Positions 36,111 through 45,500 of a DNA stretch of 64,000 nucleotides are shown piece by piece. Origin of the DNA: an uncultured Bradyrhizobium sp. (GTDB taxonomy: Bacteria > Pseudomonadota > Alphaproteobacteria > Rhizobiales > Xanthobacteraceae); contig NZ_CAKZHY010000094.1 of NCBI RefSeq assembly GCF_936928535.1, forward strand, positions 164,311-228,310, in the 5' to 3' direction. The notes beneath the pieces are model-generated. The model was not told where the DNA came from. It was given only the letters and a program-made list of their open reading frames with translations, and made no database searches. The position numbers and the translations under genes are program-made. Position 1 is the first letter of the stretch, and each line of letters starts with the position of its first letter.

Positions 36111-36215
36111 GCGGAGGCGTTTTTGCTCGCCTACGATCCGGATCAGGTCCAGCTGCTCTACGTCACGCCGCATCGCTGGCCGCCGTACTTCCGCCTGGCC
36201 GCCGATCGCCGCGTG
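36111..36215 (+). pseudogene. Fragment of a BchE-like radical-SAM protein
   Basis: Immediately after uppS the plus strand reads AEAFLLAYDPDQVQLLY then VTPHRWPPYFRLAADRRV. This strongly recalls the C-terminal part of BchE-type cobalamin-binding radical-SAM cyclases, which carry DPDQ...LYVTPHRWTPY. There is no start, no radical-SAM CxxxCxxC segment and the similarity stops after about 35 residues. I read it as a remnant of a lost gene. The match is from memory of the family. Confidence 0.42.
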
Positions 36216-36337
36216 ACGTCAGGCACAAGGCGTCCCGCTGTTCGCTTTCGGCCGCAAGATTGGCGGTGATGTCCAAGCGGCAAGCGCGCGGCTTCGGCTA
36301 GGTCTGCTATTCCAGCAACCTGTCGAGAGTCTCGCGC

Positions 36338-36868
36338 ATGTCGCAGCTATCACCGGATGTCGTCGTCGCGCCGCTCCTGACCGAAGCGGCGGTCAGTATC
36401 AGGACCGCCGATGCATCCGACGTCGAGCGCCTCTCCCTCTATTTCACCAGCCTGTCCATCACGGCGCGCAACAAGCGCTTCATGGGCGCGCGTGCGGACG
36501 TCGCGTTGCTCGCGGCTGAATGCGTCGCCAAGGTCGGTCATCCCGGCCATTTCACCTTGCTCGCCGAATTCAGGCAGCAGGAGGGGCAGAGCACGATCAT
36601 CGGCGAAATGCGCTACGCCTATGATGCGGCCGCGCGGTACGGTGATTTCGCCATCTCCGTTGCCGATGTGTTTCAGCGCAAAGGTGTCGGTCTGCGAATG
36701 ATGAATGCGATGGAGCGGCGCGCGGGCGACCTCGGTCACGAGATGATCGCGGCCGAAACAGCGCGGACCAACGCCGAGATGCGCGGCCTTGCGAAGAAGG
36801 CGGGGTTTGCGGATACTGGCCTCGGAGACTGGCAGTCAGTTCATCTCGCAAAGCGTCTGTCACGATAG
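36338..36868 (+). CDS. GNAT-family N-acetyltransferase
   Basis: A 176-residue protein. The GNAT core begins at SIRTADASDVERLSLYFTSL and includes IGEMRYAYDAAARYGDFAISVADVFQRKGVGLRMMNAMERRAGDLG, where QRKGVG is the acetyl-CoA pyrophosphate loop. Related sequences in rhizobia occur alone or as domains of acyl-CoA ligase-type proteins. Its acceptor substrate is unknown. About 230 bp upstream holds only the BchE-like remnant. Confidence 0.85.
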   Translation: MSQLSPDVVVAPLLTEAAVSIRTADASDVERLSLYFTSLSITARNKRFMGARADVALLAAECVAKVGHPGHFTLLAEFRQQEGQSTIIGEMRYAYDAAARYGDFAISVADVFQRKGVGLRMMNAMERRAGDLGHEMIAAETARTNAEMRGLAKKAGFADTGLGDWQSVHLAKRLSR

Positions 36869-36956
36869 TCGCGGTTGGGCAAAGCTTGAGCGCGCTGGGG
36901 CTGGACCGGATCGCCGAATTCTGCTGTCGTGGCGCGCCTTCAACGCGGGTGATCGC

Positions 36957-37646
36957 ATGCCCTCCTTCAAGACCATTCGTGCCCGCGCCGAGAAGCGCAA
37001 AGGTGGGCCCAAGGCGCTCGAAAAGCTGATGCCCGACAAGCCGGACTTGAAGGGGCTGGCAAAGCTCGGCGACGACCGCATCCTCGCCGAGATGACGAAG
37101 CGGGTGTTTTGCGCCGGGTTTGCCTGGAGCGTGATCGAGGCGAAGTGGGACGGTTTCGAAGACGCCTTTCTGCGCTTCCAGCCGGCCAAGCTCAGCTTCC
37201 AGCCGGAAGATTATTGGGAAGGCCTGCTGCGTGATGCGCGGATCGTGCGCAACGGCGCCAAGATCATGTCCGTGCGCGAGAACGCGGCCTTCGTGCAAGA
37301 GATCGCGAAAGAGCACGGCAGCTTCGGCAAGTTTCTGGCGAAGTGGCCGCCCTCCAACGAGGTCGGCCTGCTCGATCTCCTCGCCAAGCGCGGCTCTCGG
37401 CTCAGCGGCAACACCGGCCAGATGCTGCTGCGATTCGTCGGCTGGGACGGCTTTGTCACCTCGAAGGATGTCGTCGCCTGCCTGCGCGATGCAGGGCTCG
37501 ACATTGCCGAGGAGGTCAAGTCCAAGGGCGATCTGGCCAAGGTGCAAGCGCAGTTCAACGCCTGGGCTGACGAGACGGGTCTGCCCTACACCTATCTGTC
37601 ACGCATCTGCGCGCTTTCGGTTGGCGAGGACCGAAGCGGGGATTGA
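36957..37646 (+). CDS. DNA-3-methyladenine glycosylase I (Tag family)
   Basis: The start at 36957 gives 229 residues. Tag-family landmarks are FAWSVIEAKWDGFEDAFLRF, ARIVRNGAKIMSVRENAAFV and SGNTGQMLLRFVGWDGFVTSKDVVACL, a helix-hairpin-helix-rich fold. It would excise alkylated adenine from DNA. The classical Tag zinc ligands (Cys and His at both ends) are not obvious, so this is a divergent subgroup whose substrate range is uncertain. Upstream in-frame codons are not conserved in character. Confidence 0.82.
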   Translation: MPSFKTIRARAEKRKGGPKALEKLMPDKPDLKGLAKLGDDRILAEMTKRVFCAGFAWSVIEAKWDGFEDAFLRFQPAKLSFQPEDYWEGLLRDARIVRNGAKIMSVRENAAFVQEIAKEHGSFGKFLAKWPPSNEVGLLDLLAKRGSRLSGNTGQMLLRFVGWDGFVTSKDVVACLRDAGLDIAEEVKSKGDLAKVQAQFNAWADETGLPYTYLSRICALSVGEDRSGD

Positions 37647-37860
37647 ATCCGACGACCAGCGTCCCGGCGGCAATCGTGGACATCCTGTGGCGACCTCGCG
37701 CCATCGGCGCGGTAGAGGCCGCACGCGATCACGATATTCATTTCGCAGGAACATTTGTGCGCAGCACCCGTTCGGAAGTTTGAGCCAGGCAATCCGGCGC
37801 AGGGAACAGGCGCGCTCCGGCTCAATTCCACGAAACTCGAACGACAGAACGGAGCAGCTC

Positions 37861-38154
37861 ATGAAGCTCACATCCGAACAGGTGAAGCAGACCGTCAACC
37901 AGCTCGGCGCCCAGGTGCTGCCCGATGAACACCCCGCCATGCCCCAGCTCAACAGCATGTTCGGCGAACACACCTTCTTCGTCGACGAGATGGGCTTGAA
38001 GGTGCTCGAGCCAACGCCGTCGCTCAGTGCGGAGCGACAGACCGGCGAAGTCGTCAGCCTCGCCGACTGGAGCGACGCGGATCTGACGCGCCTGATGGCG
38101 CACGAGCCTGAGCCGACCGGCGTGATCGTCGTGTTCGAGCATGTCAGGCACTGA
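37861..38154 (+). CDS. Small hypothetical protein
   Basis: ATG 37861 is preceded by GGAGCAGCTC, a good ribosome site; 97 residues, acidic. It has no signal peptide or membrane helix. It begins MKLTSEQVKQTVNQLGAQVL and has a central GEHTFFVDEMGLKVLE, then LADWSDADLTRLMAHEPEPTG. I do not recognise a family. The frame continues open far upstream but only as a shifted reading of the glycosylase gene. Confidence 0.68.
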   Translation: MKLTSEQVKQTVNQLGAQVLPDEHPAMPQLNSMFGEHTFFVDEMGLKVLEPTPSLSAERQTGEVVSLADWSDADLTRLMAHEPEPTGVIVVFEHVRH

Positions 38155-38202
38155 ATCTTGCGAGGACGGGGGGCGCATGCGGCCCCCGTCACTCCGGCGT
38201 CG

Positions 38203-38796
38203 TCACGACGTCGGACAGGACGTCGTCGGGACGGGCGGCGTCGACCCGCTCGTGATGGTCGGGACAAAGTTCGTCTGGCGCGGGTACAGGTAGTAGCTGT
38301 CGCGGAGCACGACCGTGCCGCTGATCGTGTAGCCCAGATTGGGCGTATAGGCATACGTCGTCTCGCCGAGGATGAGTCCGCTCGTGGTCGGCACCCCCGA
38401 CAGGGATGTCGGCAAGGTGACCGTAGTTCCGGCGGTCCTTGCGGTGCCGTTGAGCGACTGGCTCCAGACCACCTTGGCCGTAATATTGTCGCCGGTCGGC
38501 TGCACCTCCGAGACGGTGACGACGGCCTTGGAGATGTCATAGGGCGAGAGGATTTTCGACGAGGCGCCGAGAATGCCGGTGACGTCGCTCGTGGTCACGC
38601 ACTTATTCTGTGACAGGATGTCGGCGATGGTATGCACCGTCGCCGTGACCTTGACGTTGATCGAGAGTGCGTTGCCGAGCTCGACGCCACCCATGCAGAG
38701 CAGCAGCATGAACGGCAGCACGATGGCAAACTCGATCGCCGCCACCGCATCTTCATTGGCTCGGAATTGCCTCAGGCGCAGGGACGAGCGGGTCAT
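38203..38796 (-). CDS. TadE/TadG-like pseudopilin protein
   Basis: A 197-residue protein with one N-terminal membrane helix in the TadE pattern (VAAIEFAIVLPFMLLLCMGGVELGNA), including the Glu that follows the processing region. The remainder is a beta-rich exported domain. Its ATG overlaps the stop of the upstream TadE gene by four bases, so it is the third gene of a coupled operon. TadE/F-type proteins are minor pseudopilins of tight-adherence (Flp) pili. Confidence 0.88.
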   Translation of the reverse strand: MTRSSLRLRQFRANEDAVAAIEFAIVLPFMLLLCMGGVELGNALSINVKVTATVHTIADILSQNKCVTTSDVTGILGASSKILSPYDISKAVVTVSEVQPTGDNITAKVVWSQSLNGTARTAGTTVTLPTSLSGVPTTSGLILGETTYAYTPNLGYTISGTVVLRDSYYLYPRQTNFVPTITSGSTPPVPTTSCPTS

Positions 38797-39353
38797 TGAT
38801 AGGGCTCATTCTGGAATGCGGCGGTCGCCGTGATCTGGCGGTTGCCGTTCGGCAGGTTCGCCAGGGTAAAGCCGAGCGGTCCCATGAAAACAGGCCATTG
38901 GTAGATGACTTCCAGGACAACCTTGTCGGTCGGGCCACCCGGACTGTAGGGCCAATTGTTGGAGACGGTACCGTCGGCATTGAAGGTCAATGTCGGTGCA
39001 GCCGCGCTCATCGCCGACCAGCTGCTACCGGACTGGACGCTGATCAGCAGATTATTGCAGTTGAAGATGATGCGGACCTGCGAGCAGACCAGGGTCTTAA
39101 ACTGGGTCTGCGTCATCCCGGCCGCCTGCACCTGGCCGGTCATGACCTGCCGGGCGGATTGCTGCACGACCTGCTGCAGCAGCTGCTGAACGAAGAAGAC
39201 CATGAAGATCTGGATGATTCCGACCAGCAGCGCGATGAAGATCGGCGCGACCAGGGCGAATTCGACCGCGTTCGCGCCATTCTCGTCGTTGCGGAACGCT
39301 GCGCACGTCTCGTGAAGGCGTCGCTTTCCGGATGCTGCTCGCAGCTGAGACAT
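38793..39353 (-). CDS. TadE-like pseudopilin protein
   Basis: A 186-residue protein with the TadE segment NGANAVEFALVAPIFIALLVG near residues 26-46, followed by a helix rich in Gln and Val (QQLLQQVVQQSARQVMTG) and a beta-rich C-terminal domain. It begins nine bases after the TadG-like gene and overlaps the next TadE gene by four bases. Processing by a TadV-type prepilin peptidase is expected from the family; that peptidase is not in this window. Confidence 0.9.
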   Translation of the reverse strand: MSQLRAASGKRRLHETCAAFRNDENGANAVEFALVAPIFIALLVGIIQIFMVFFVQQLLQQVVQQSARQVMTGQVQAAGMTQTQFKTLVCSQVRIIFNCNNLLISVQSGSSWSAMSAAAPTLTFNADGTVSNNWPYSPGGPTDKVVLEVIYQWPVFMGPLGFTLANLPNGNRQITATAAFQNEPYQ

Positions 39354-39362
39354 GACGTCAAC

Positions 39363-40751
39363 TCAATTGGTCAGGTGAGGGGCCGTTTCCACGACCTTCA
39401 GGAACAACTGCTTGAGCGCGTCGGTAATGTCGCCGCCCGACTGCACGTCATAGAACAGGCCGGGCGATGCGCAGGATTGCAGGTTCTGTGCGATCTGTCC
39501 GGTCTTGGAATCAGGACTGTTGAATGGCGCGATATAGGAATTGTACCAGCCGGCGCTGGTGCCTGTGATCGGCAGGTATTCGGTATAGAGAACCGCGATG
39601 CGAATTCCCCGGTTCTTGATCGTCGTGCAGATCGCCGTGTTGAGGGGCTGCTGGCAGCGGTATTTGGAGCCGTTGGCAAGCGGCGTTCCGCTGCAGGACG
39701 AGCTCAGGGTCACCATCTTGTCTTCAACGCCGTCAGTGACGAGGAATATGACTTCCTGGGGCGTATCGCCGGTCTGGTTGGATCCCCCGCCGGGAAGTGG
39801 CATGAGCGCATTCACGCTCGAAAGGCCATTCACGATGTCGGTGCCGTAGTCGGTGCTGATGCTGCAGCCCGAGAGCACGCAGTTCTGATGGTCGACCTGG
39901 AGAAGCGAGATGTTGTTGGCGGCCTGGGTTGCCGCACTCGACAGGTCGGCGGACGGCAGCCCCGATGGCGCATAGACTGTGTTGAAGCCGTAGTCGAACG
40001 TGTAGATCGCGGCCTTGTAGGTGTTGTTCTGCGTCGCCTCGGTCTGTTGGGCCGTGCTCATCAAGCTCGCGGTCGCCTGGGCCACGAGGTCGATACGCAA
40101 TGTGACGTTGTTGGTGCGTGCAATGCTGAGATTGTCCTTGGTCGAGGAGTTTGCGCCGGAGTCCTTCTCGGGATGCGACTCGTGGCAGGCGAACGCGCAG
40201 TTCCTCGAGCCGGAGGGCTGGCTCGCGGTCGCGGTCGTCATCTTGGTGATGTCGTTCGACGTCGCTGCGATAGCCATCGACGGCGAGTCGTCCAGCAGCA
40301 GAAAGAAGTTGATGTTCGGCGCGCCCGACGCGCTGGCCGTCGATGAGCCCTTGATCGGCCACGCGGGTTTGCCGAGCAAGCTCGGGAAGGCGTTGGTGGA
40401 GTTGGCCGTGTAGGTGACGGTCGCGGTACGCACTAGCCCGATATTGCCGACGGTGATCGTCACCGCGGGGCTCCCTGTCAGGCCACTAGCAATGGCGTTT
40501 GCCGTCGCGTTGAAGATATTCGTGGCGGTCGTCTGGGCGACGGTCGTGCTCTGGGCCATCATCGTCGGGGTCACGGCCGCGATCGCGGCGGCATCGGCGG
40601 CGGCGTCCAGCTGCGATTGCCGGCGCTGCGCCTGCGTGTAGTCGAGCGTCATGCCCAACAGGTAGACGGTCGGGAACAGCAGGATCGCGAATATGACGGC
40701 AACGTTGGCCTTGCGATCTCTGGCAAAACGACAAAGCGAGGCGCGCAGCAT
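39363..40751 (-). CDS. TadG-like pilus-assembly protein with VWA domain
   Basis: The start at 40751 (MLRASLCRFARDRKAN) has AGGA eight bases upstream; the ATG at 40760 touches that site. About 462 residues. The N-terminal helix NVAVIFAILLFPTVYLLGMTLDYTQAQRRQSQLDAAADAAAIAA region is the TadG/TadE_like segment. A von Willebrand factor A domain follows, with FFLLLDDSPSMAIAA (MIDAS DxSxS) near residue 145 and VIFLVTDGVEDK near residue 330. Such proteins anchor or assemble Flp pili. No tadA/B/C or cpaB genes lie nearby, so this is an orphan trio. Confidence 0.9.
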   Translation of the reverse strand: MLRASLCRFARDRKANVAVIFAILLFPTVYLLGMTLDYTQAQRRQSQLDAAADAAAIAAVTPTMMAQSTTVAQTTATNIFNATANAIASGLTGSPAVTITVGNIGLVRTATVTYTANSTNAFPSLLGKPAWPIKGSSTASASGAPNINFFLLLDDSPSMAIAATSNDITKMTTATASQPSGSRNCAFACHESHPEKDSGANSSTKDNLSIARTNNVTLRIDLVAQATASLMSTAQQTEATQNNTYKAAIYTFDYGFNTVYAPSGLPSADLSSAATQAANNISLLQVDHQNCVLSGCSISTDYGTDIVNGLSSVNALMPLPGGGSNQTGDTPQEVIFLVTDGVEDKMVTLSSSCSGTPLANGSKYRCQQPLNTAICTTIKNRGIRIAVLYTEYLPITGTSAGWYNSYIAPFNSPDSKTGQIAQNLQSCASPGLFYDVQSGGDITDALKQLFLKVVETAPHLTN

Positions 40752-41044
40752 GATCTTCATCCTAATCGCCGTTAACCCCGGCACAGGCAATTCCCCGTCA
40801 ATTCAGGTGTCGTGTGCCGGAAGAGGGCGGATCGAGCAGACTCCGCCTGTCCCAGGGCAGGGGAACTTTGAAGGCTGGCGTTTAAGTAATACTTACTTGC
40901 ACTGCGTGAATCCGGAGTCCCGAAAGCCGCCAATGTCGGATTGAAGCGACGCAATTAACCGGCCGTAAAGACGTCACGATAAAACGGCGGTATCGCGCGC
41001 CCGAGCCCGCGGATTTACGTTGGATGCGCCAATGGCCGACGGGA
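40752..41044. other. Region upstream of the Tad operon
   Basis: It holds the presumed tad promoter. A short block near 40876-40900 (GTTTAAGTAATACTTACTTG) is A/T-rich and contains the near-palindrome AAGTAATACTTACTT. No gene seen. Confidence 0.4.
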
Positions 41045-41240
41045 TCACACCGGCGTGGGCAAGCCCAATCGCACTGCGAGGTCGGGCGGTGGAAGCCCTT
41101 GCTGCAATAAGAGCAGATCGAGAGAGGGCGGCTCATGCTTCGTCAAGATCGAGAAGCATGCATGGATGTGGCCGCGATGGTAGGTCTGATAATTGAACAG
41201 ATGAAGGAGGATGTCCGATTGAGCGCACGCAGCAGCCAGC
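41045..41240 (-). pseudogene. C-terminal remnant of a DinB-family protein
   Basis: On the minus strand an open stretch ending at a natural stop (41045-41047) reads HLFNYQTYHRGHIHACF, then SILTKHEPPSLDLLLLQQG. This matches the DinB C terminus, whose usual form is HxFNHQTHHRGQVH...PPxLDLLYF with two metal-binding His. There is no start codon or N-terminal part, and the upstream sequence changes frame. Identified from family knowledge. Confidence 0.5.
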
Positions 41241-41297
41241 GCGCGGCGTCCGTTACCGGAAGCTCAGGCGAGAGCCAAAATGCTTCGTGAGAGAAAA

Positions 41298-41374
41298 TGG
41301 CGCGCCCGACACGATTCGAACGTGTGACCTTTGCCTTCGGAGGGCAACGCTCTATCCAGCTGAGCTACGGGCGC
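41298..41374 (-). tRNA. tRNA-Arg (anticodon CCG)
   Basis: Read on the minus strand, the 77 bases fold into a complete cloverleaf. The acceptor stem is GCGCCCG/CGGGCGC, the D arm GCTCAGCTGGATAGAGC, the anticodon stem-loop TTGCC-CTCCGAA-GGCAA, and the T arm ACACG-TTCGAAT-CGTGT. A genomically encoded CCA is present. The anticodon CCG reads CGG (Arg), a frequent codon at this GC content. Confidence 0.96.
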
Positions 41375-41483
41375 CAACGAGGCCTCATTTAGCCTAACGG
41401 CGGGGGACGGGCAACCGGTCTGGCCGCGGCAATCGTGCCCGATCCGCAAAAGATCGCCTCGAAACAACGTGATCCGGTCGCCC

Positions 41484-42551
41484 TCAGGCCGATTTGCGCG
41501 GGGCGAGGCCAGGAACTGACGCCATGTCCAGCCCGAGGCCTGCAAATTCGGCCAACATCCGTTCCGAGCAGATCACGCGGTTGCGGCCCAACCGCTTGGC
41601 GGCATAGAGCGCCTGGTCGGCCGCGCCCAGCAGGCCGTTGGGGGTGCCGTCGGCCTCGCCGGGAACGTGACTGGCGACGCCGACACTGAGGGTCACGTGG
41701 TCGCCGGCGCCGTCGGCGCCATGGGTGATCCGCAAGGCCATGACGGCGTGGCGGATCTCCTCGGCGATGGCGCAGGCATCGTCGCTACGCATCTCCGGCA
41801 GGATCAGCGCAAATTCCTCGCCGCCATAGCGGCTGGCAAGGTCGAGCGGACGCATAGCATGGCGGCTGACGACGCGCGCGATCGCGCGCAGGCACTCGTC
41901 GCCGCTCTGGTGGCCGTGCTTGTCATTGAACAGCTTGAAATGATCGACGTCGACGAACAGCAGCGCCAAGGGCTTCTGAGTCCGCTGCGCGCGGGCCCAT
42001 TCGCTCATCAGCATCTGGTCGAACGAACGGCGGTTCGAGAGGCCAGTCAGGCCATCCTTGGTGGCGAGCTCCTTCAGCGCCATCTCCGCCCGCTTCTGGT
42101 CGGTGAGGTCGCGCAGCGTCTCCACCACGGCGATCAGATTGCCGGCCTCGTCATGGATGGGGCCGGCGTCGATCGCGAGATAGAGCTGGCTGCCGAGCTT
42201 CGGCATCACGCACCAGTTTTCCGCGGAAAAGCCGAGCCCGTTATGGCCACGCGCGGCATATTCCGGATAGAATTCCGGCAGCTGTTCGGGCTGGTCGAGC
42301 GCGACCAGGTCCGCGAGGCAAGGGCGCTTGGTCTCGTAGAAGGCCTGCCAATGCTTGGTAGTGCCGATCACCTCGGCGGCGGCAACGCCGGTCAGCCGTT
42401 CGCAGGCCTTGTTCCAGATCACGACGCGGCGCTTCGGATCGATCACGAAGGTCGGCACCACCAGATGCTGCATCAGCCGCACCGCATAGGAATCGGCGAC
42501 GTCGACGGTCTTGGCTGGCGTCTTGGCGGGCGTCTTGACGAGCTTTGTCAT
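41484..42551 (-). CDS. PAS-GGDEF diguanylate cyclase
   Basis: The start at 42551 lies one base past the stop of the upstream GGDEF-EAL gene; 355 residues. A PAS domain (residues about 20-150; VPTFVIDPKRRVVIWNKACERLTG, ending ETLRDLTDQKRAE) precedes a GGDEF domain with DGLTGLSNRRSFDQML, FVDVDHFKLFND and the active-site RYGGEEFALIL. The product would be cyclic di-GMP. No RxxD inhibitory site is obvious just before the GGEEF motif. Tight spacing indicates translational coupling with a protein of opposing potential activity. Confidence 0.93.
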   Translation of the reverse strand: MTKLVKTPAKTPAKTVDVADSYAVRLMQHLVVPTFVIDPKRRVVIWNKACERLTGVAAAEVIGTTKHWQAFYETKRPCLADLVALDQPEQLPEFYPEYAARGHNGLGFSAENWCVMPKLGSQLYLAIDAGPIHDEAGNLIAVVETLRDLTDQKRAEMALKELATKDGLTGLSNRRSFDQMLMSEWARAQRTQKPLALLFVDVDHFKLFNDKHGHQSGDECLRAIARVVSRHAMRPLDLASRYGGEEFALILPEMRSDDACAIAEEIRHAVMALRITHGADGAGDHVTLSVGVASHVPGEADGTPNGLLGAADQALYAAKRLGRNRVICSERMLAEFAGLGLDMASVPGLAPRKSA

Positions 42552-42552
42552 C

Positions 42553-45500
42553 TCAGGCCACCGCCGCCACAGGCATGGCATCGCCAGGGCCGAACAGCTC
42601 GCGGACCTCGGCGGCCGGCTTCGGCCTGCTGAACAGATAGCCCTGCATTTCCGTGCAGCCGAGCGTGCGCAGCATCTCGCGCTGCGCTTCGGTCTCGACG
42701 CCTTCGGCAACCGTGGTCATGTTGCTGGCGGAAGCGATGTTCACCACCGCCTGCACGATCACGGGCGCGCCGTCGGAATCGGCGATGTCGGCGACGAAGC
42801 AGCGGTCGATCTTGATCTTGTCGAACGGGAAGCGCTTCAGATAGCTCAGCGAGGAATAGCCGGTGCCGAAATCGTCGAGCGCGATGCGCACGCCGATCGA
42901 GCGGAGCTGGTGCAGGATGGAGAGCGCCGCCTCGTCGTCGCGGATCAGCACGGCTTCGGTGATCTCGAGCTCGAGCCGCCGCGGCTCCAACCCGGAGGCG
43001 GCAAGCGCGCCGGCAATCCGCAGCGCCAGCGTGTCGCATTTGAGCTGCACCGGCGAGACGTTGACGGCGAGACGGACATGGGCCGGCCAGGTCGCGGCCT
43101 CGTTGCAGGCCGTGCGCAGCACCCAGTCGCCGAGCTCGTTGATCAGGCCGGTATCCTCGGCGATTGGAATGAACTCGGCCGGCGATACCATGCCGCGTTC
43201 GGGATGGCGCCAGCGCAGCAGCGCCTCGCAGCCGGAGACCACGCCCGAGTGCAAATTGACCAGCGGCTGGTAGTGGATCTCGAAGCCGCCATTGACCAGC
43301 GCCTGGCGCAGATCCTGCTCCAGCGAGAGGCGGGCCTTGGCGCTCGCATCCATTTCCGGCACGAAGAAGCGGTAGGTGCGCCGCCCTTCCGCCTTTGCGC
43401 CGTACATTGCAAGGTCGGCATTCTTGATGAGCTGGTCGAGATCGGCGCCGTCCTGTGGCGCCATCGCGATGCCGATGCTGGCGTCGGTGGACAGCTGGTG
43501 GCCGAGGCAGTGATAGGGGCGGCGGATCGCTTCGTGGATCTGCGTCACGAAGGCGAGCACGTCGGTGGACGATTCGATTCCGGTCTGGATCACGGCAAAC
43601 TCGTCGCCGCCAAGCCGCGCGATCAGGTCGCCCGGCTTGAGGCAGGCGCGAATGCGGCCTGCGATCGCCTTCAGCAGCTCGTCGCCGACATGGTGGCCGA
43701 GCGAGTCGTTGATGCCCTTGAATTCGTCGACGTCGATATAGAGCAGCGCGAACTGGGCGCCGCCGGCGACCTTCTCCAGCTCGCGCTCGATCTGCTCGCG
43801 GAACAGGGCGCGGTTGGGCAGGTCGGTCAGCGTGTCGTAATGCGCCATATGCGCGATCTTTTCGGCGGTCTTGCGCTGCTCGGTGACGTCCTCGATGACG
43901 TTGATGATGTAGCGGGGATCACCGGCCTTGTCGCAGATGCCGATCCGCTTCGAGATGGTGTGGCGCTGGTCGTCAGTCGGGGTCTTCCAGCTCTGCTCTT
44001 TCTGCAGCAGCCGTTCCGGCGATTGCAGCACGCTGTCGTCGTCGCGCGTGACGACGTCGGCGTCCGCTTCGGGCAGGATATCGGCCGCCGTCTTGCCGAC
44101 GATCGTCTTGCCGCCATCCCCGAAGAGCTCTTCGGCAATGCGGTTGACCAGCAAATAGCGCCGCGTGTGGACGTCCTTCACCGTGATCTGCGAGGGGATG
44201 TGGTCGATGATCTCGCGGAGGAACGTGTAGTTGCGGTCGCGCTCCTGTTCCAGACTGCGGCGCTCGGTGATCTCCTCGATCGTGGCGACCCATCCGCCCT
44301 GTGCGAGCGGGGTGTTGATGACCTGGAAGGCGCGCCCATTGGGCAGCTGATGCGTCATTGTCGCGACGTTGCCCTTGGCGACGCCCCGCATGACTTCAGC
44401 GCAAAACTCCTCGACATTGCCGCTGAACGCGTTGCGTTCCTTGCGATGGTACATCGCCTCGCGGATATGGCAGCCGGGCTTGATGACGTCGTGAGAGAGG
44501 CCGAACATGTCGGCATAGCGGCGATTGCAGGTGACGATGAATCCGTCGGCATCGTACAGGATCAGCCCTTGCGACATGTTGTTGAGGGCGGTGTCGAGCC
44601 GAAGCCGTTCCGCCTCCAGCCGCTGCTGGGCTTCGCGGTTCTGCCTGATGATCTGGCGGATGATCATGAAAAGGATCAGCGCGATCACCGCCGCCGACAG
44701 CGTCGCGGTGATGACCATGAAGCCGGTCTGCTGCCGCCAATCGGCCAGCGCGGCCGACGTGGTGTTGGTGGCGACGATCACCAGCGGAAAATGATTCAGC
44801 GATACGGCAGAGCCGAGTTTCTCCTCGCCATCAACCGGGCTCTTGACGCGAAGCGTGTGCTGACCGCCGAAGGTCAAGACCTTCTGCATCAGCGGTGCGT
44901 TCCTGTAATTTCTGCCGATCATCGATTCGACGTTCGGGTAACGCGCCAGCATCACGCCTTCGCGGTCGAACAACGAGATGGCGGCCCCCTCTGCCAGCGC
45001 GACGGAGGCGAAGTAGCGTTGATAGCTGTCAGGATCGATTCGCCGGACCATCGCGCCGACGAAGGTGCCGTCCGGCAGGCTCAGCCGGCGCGCCACGACC
45101 GTGGTCCATTTGCCGATCAGGAAGCTGCGCACGGATTCCAGCAGCACCGGCTCCGACATCGGATTGGTCTTGAAGGTCTGGAAATAGGCCCGCGAGGAAA
45201 TGTTGATCTTGGGCAGCGGCTGGGCGCGTGACCAGGAGATGATCTCGCCGTCGGCGTCGTAGATCGCGATGTCGCCGAGATAGGAGACGGCACCGATCCT
45301 GCTCCGCAGCATCCGGTTGGCTTCGGGCCCCGACATACGCTCGCGGAACATCTGCGGCGAAGTGATTTCGGGCAGATGCATCTGGCCGATCAAATCGGCC
45401 GCGACGACGTCGGAATCTTCAAACTGCTGATCGAAGTGCCGCGCGATCAGCTGCACCGTGTTTTCCAGCTCGCGCGCGCGGTTGGCCAGCGTGCGCTCGC

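Noticed and set aside
36789..36956. Longer N terminus for the DNA glycosylase
   Set aside because: The extra codons overlap the acetyltransferase gene in another frame and add no glycosylase-like sequence.
42511..45231. 906-codon open frame on the plus strand opposite the GGDEF-EAL gene
   Set aside because: Shadow of a real gene whose sense strand has all catalytic motifs; the antisense product is low-complexity Asp/Val/Arg-rich.
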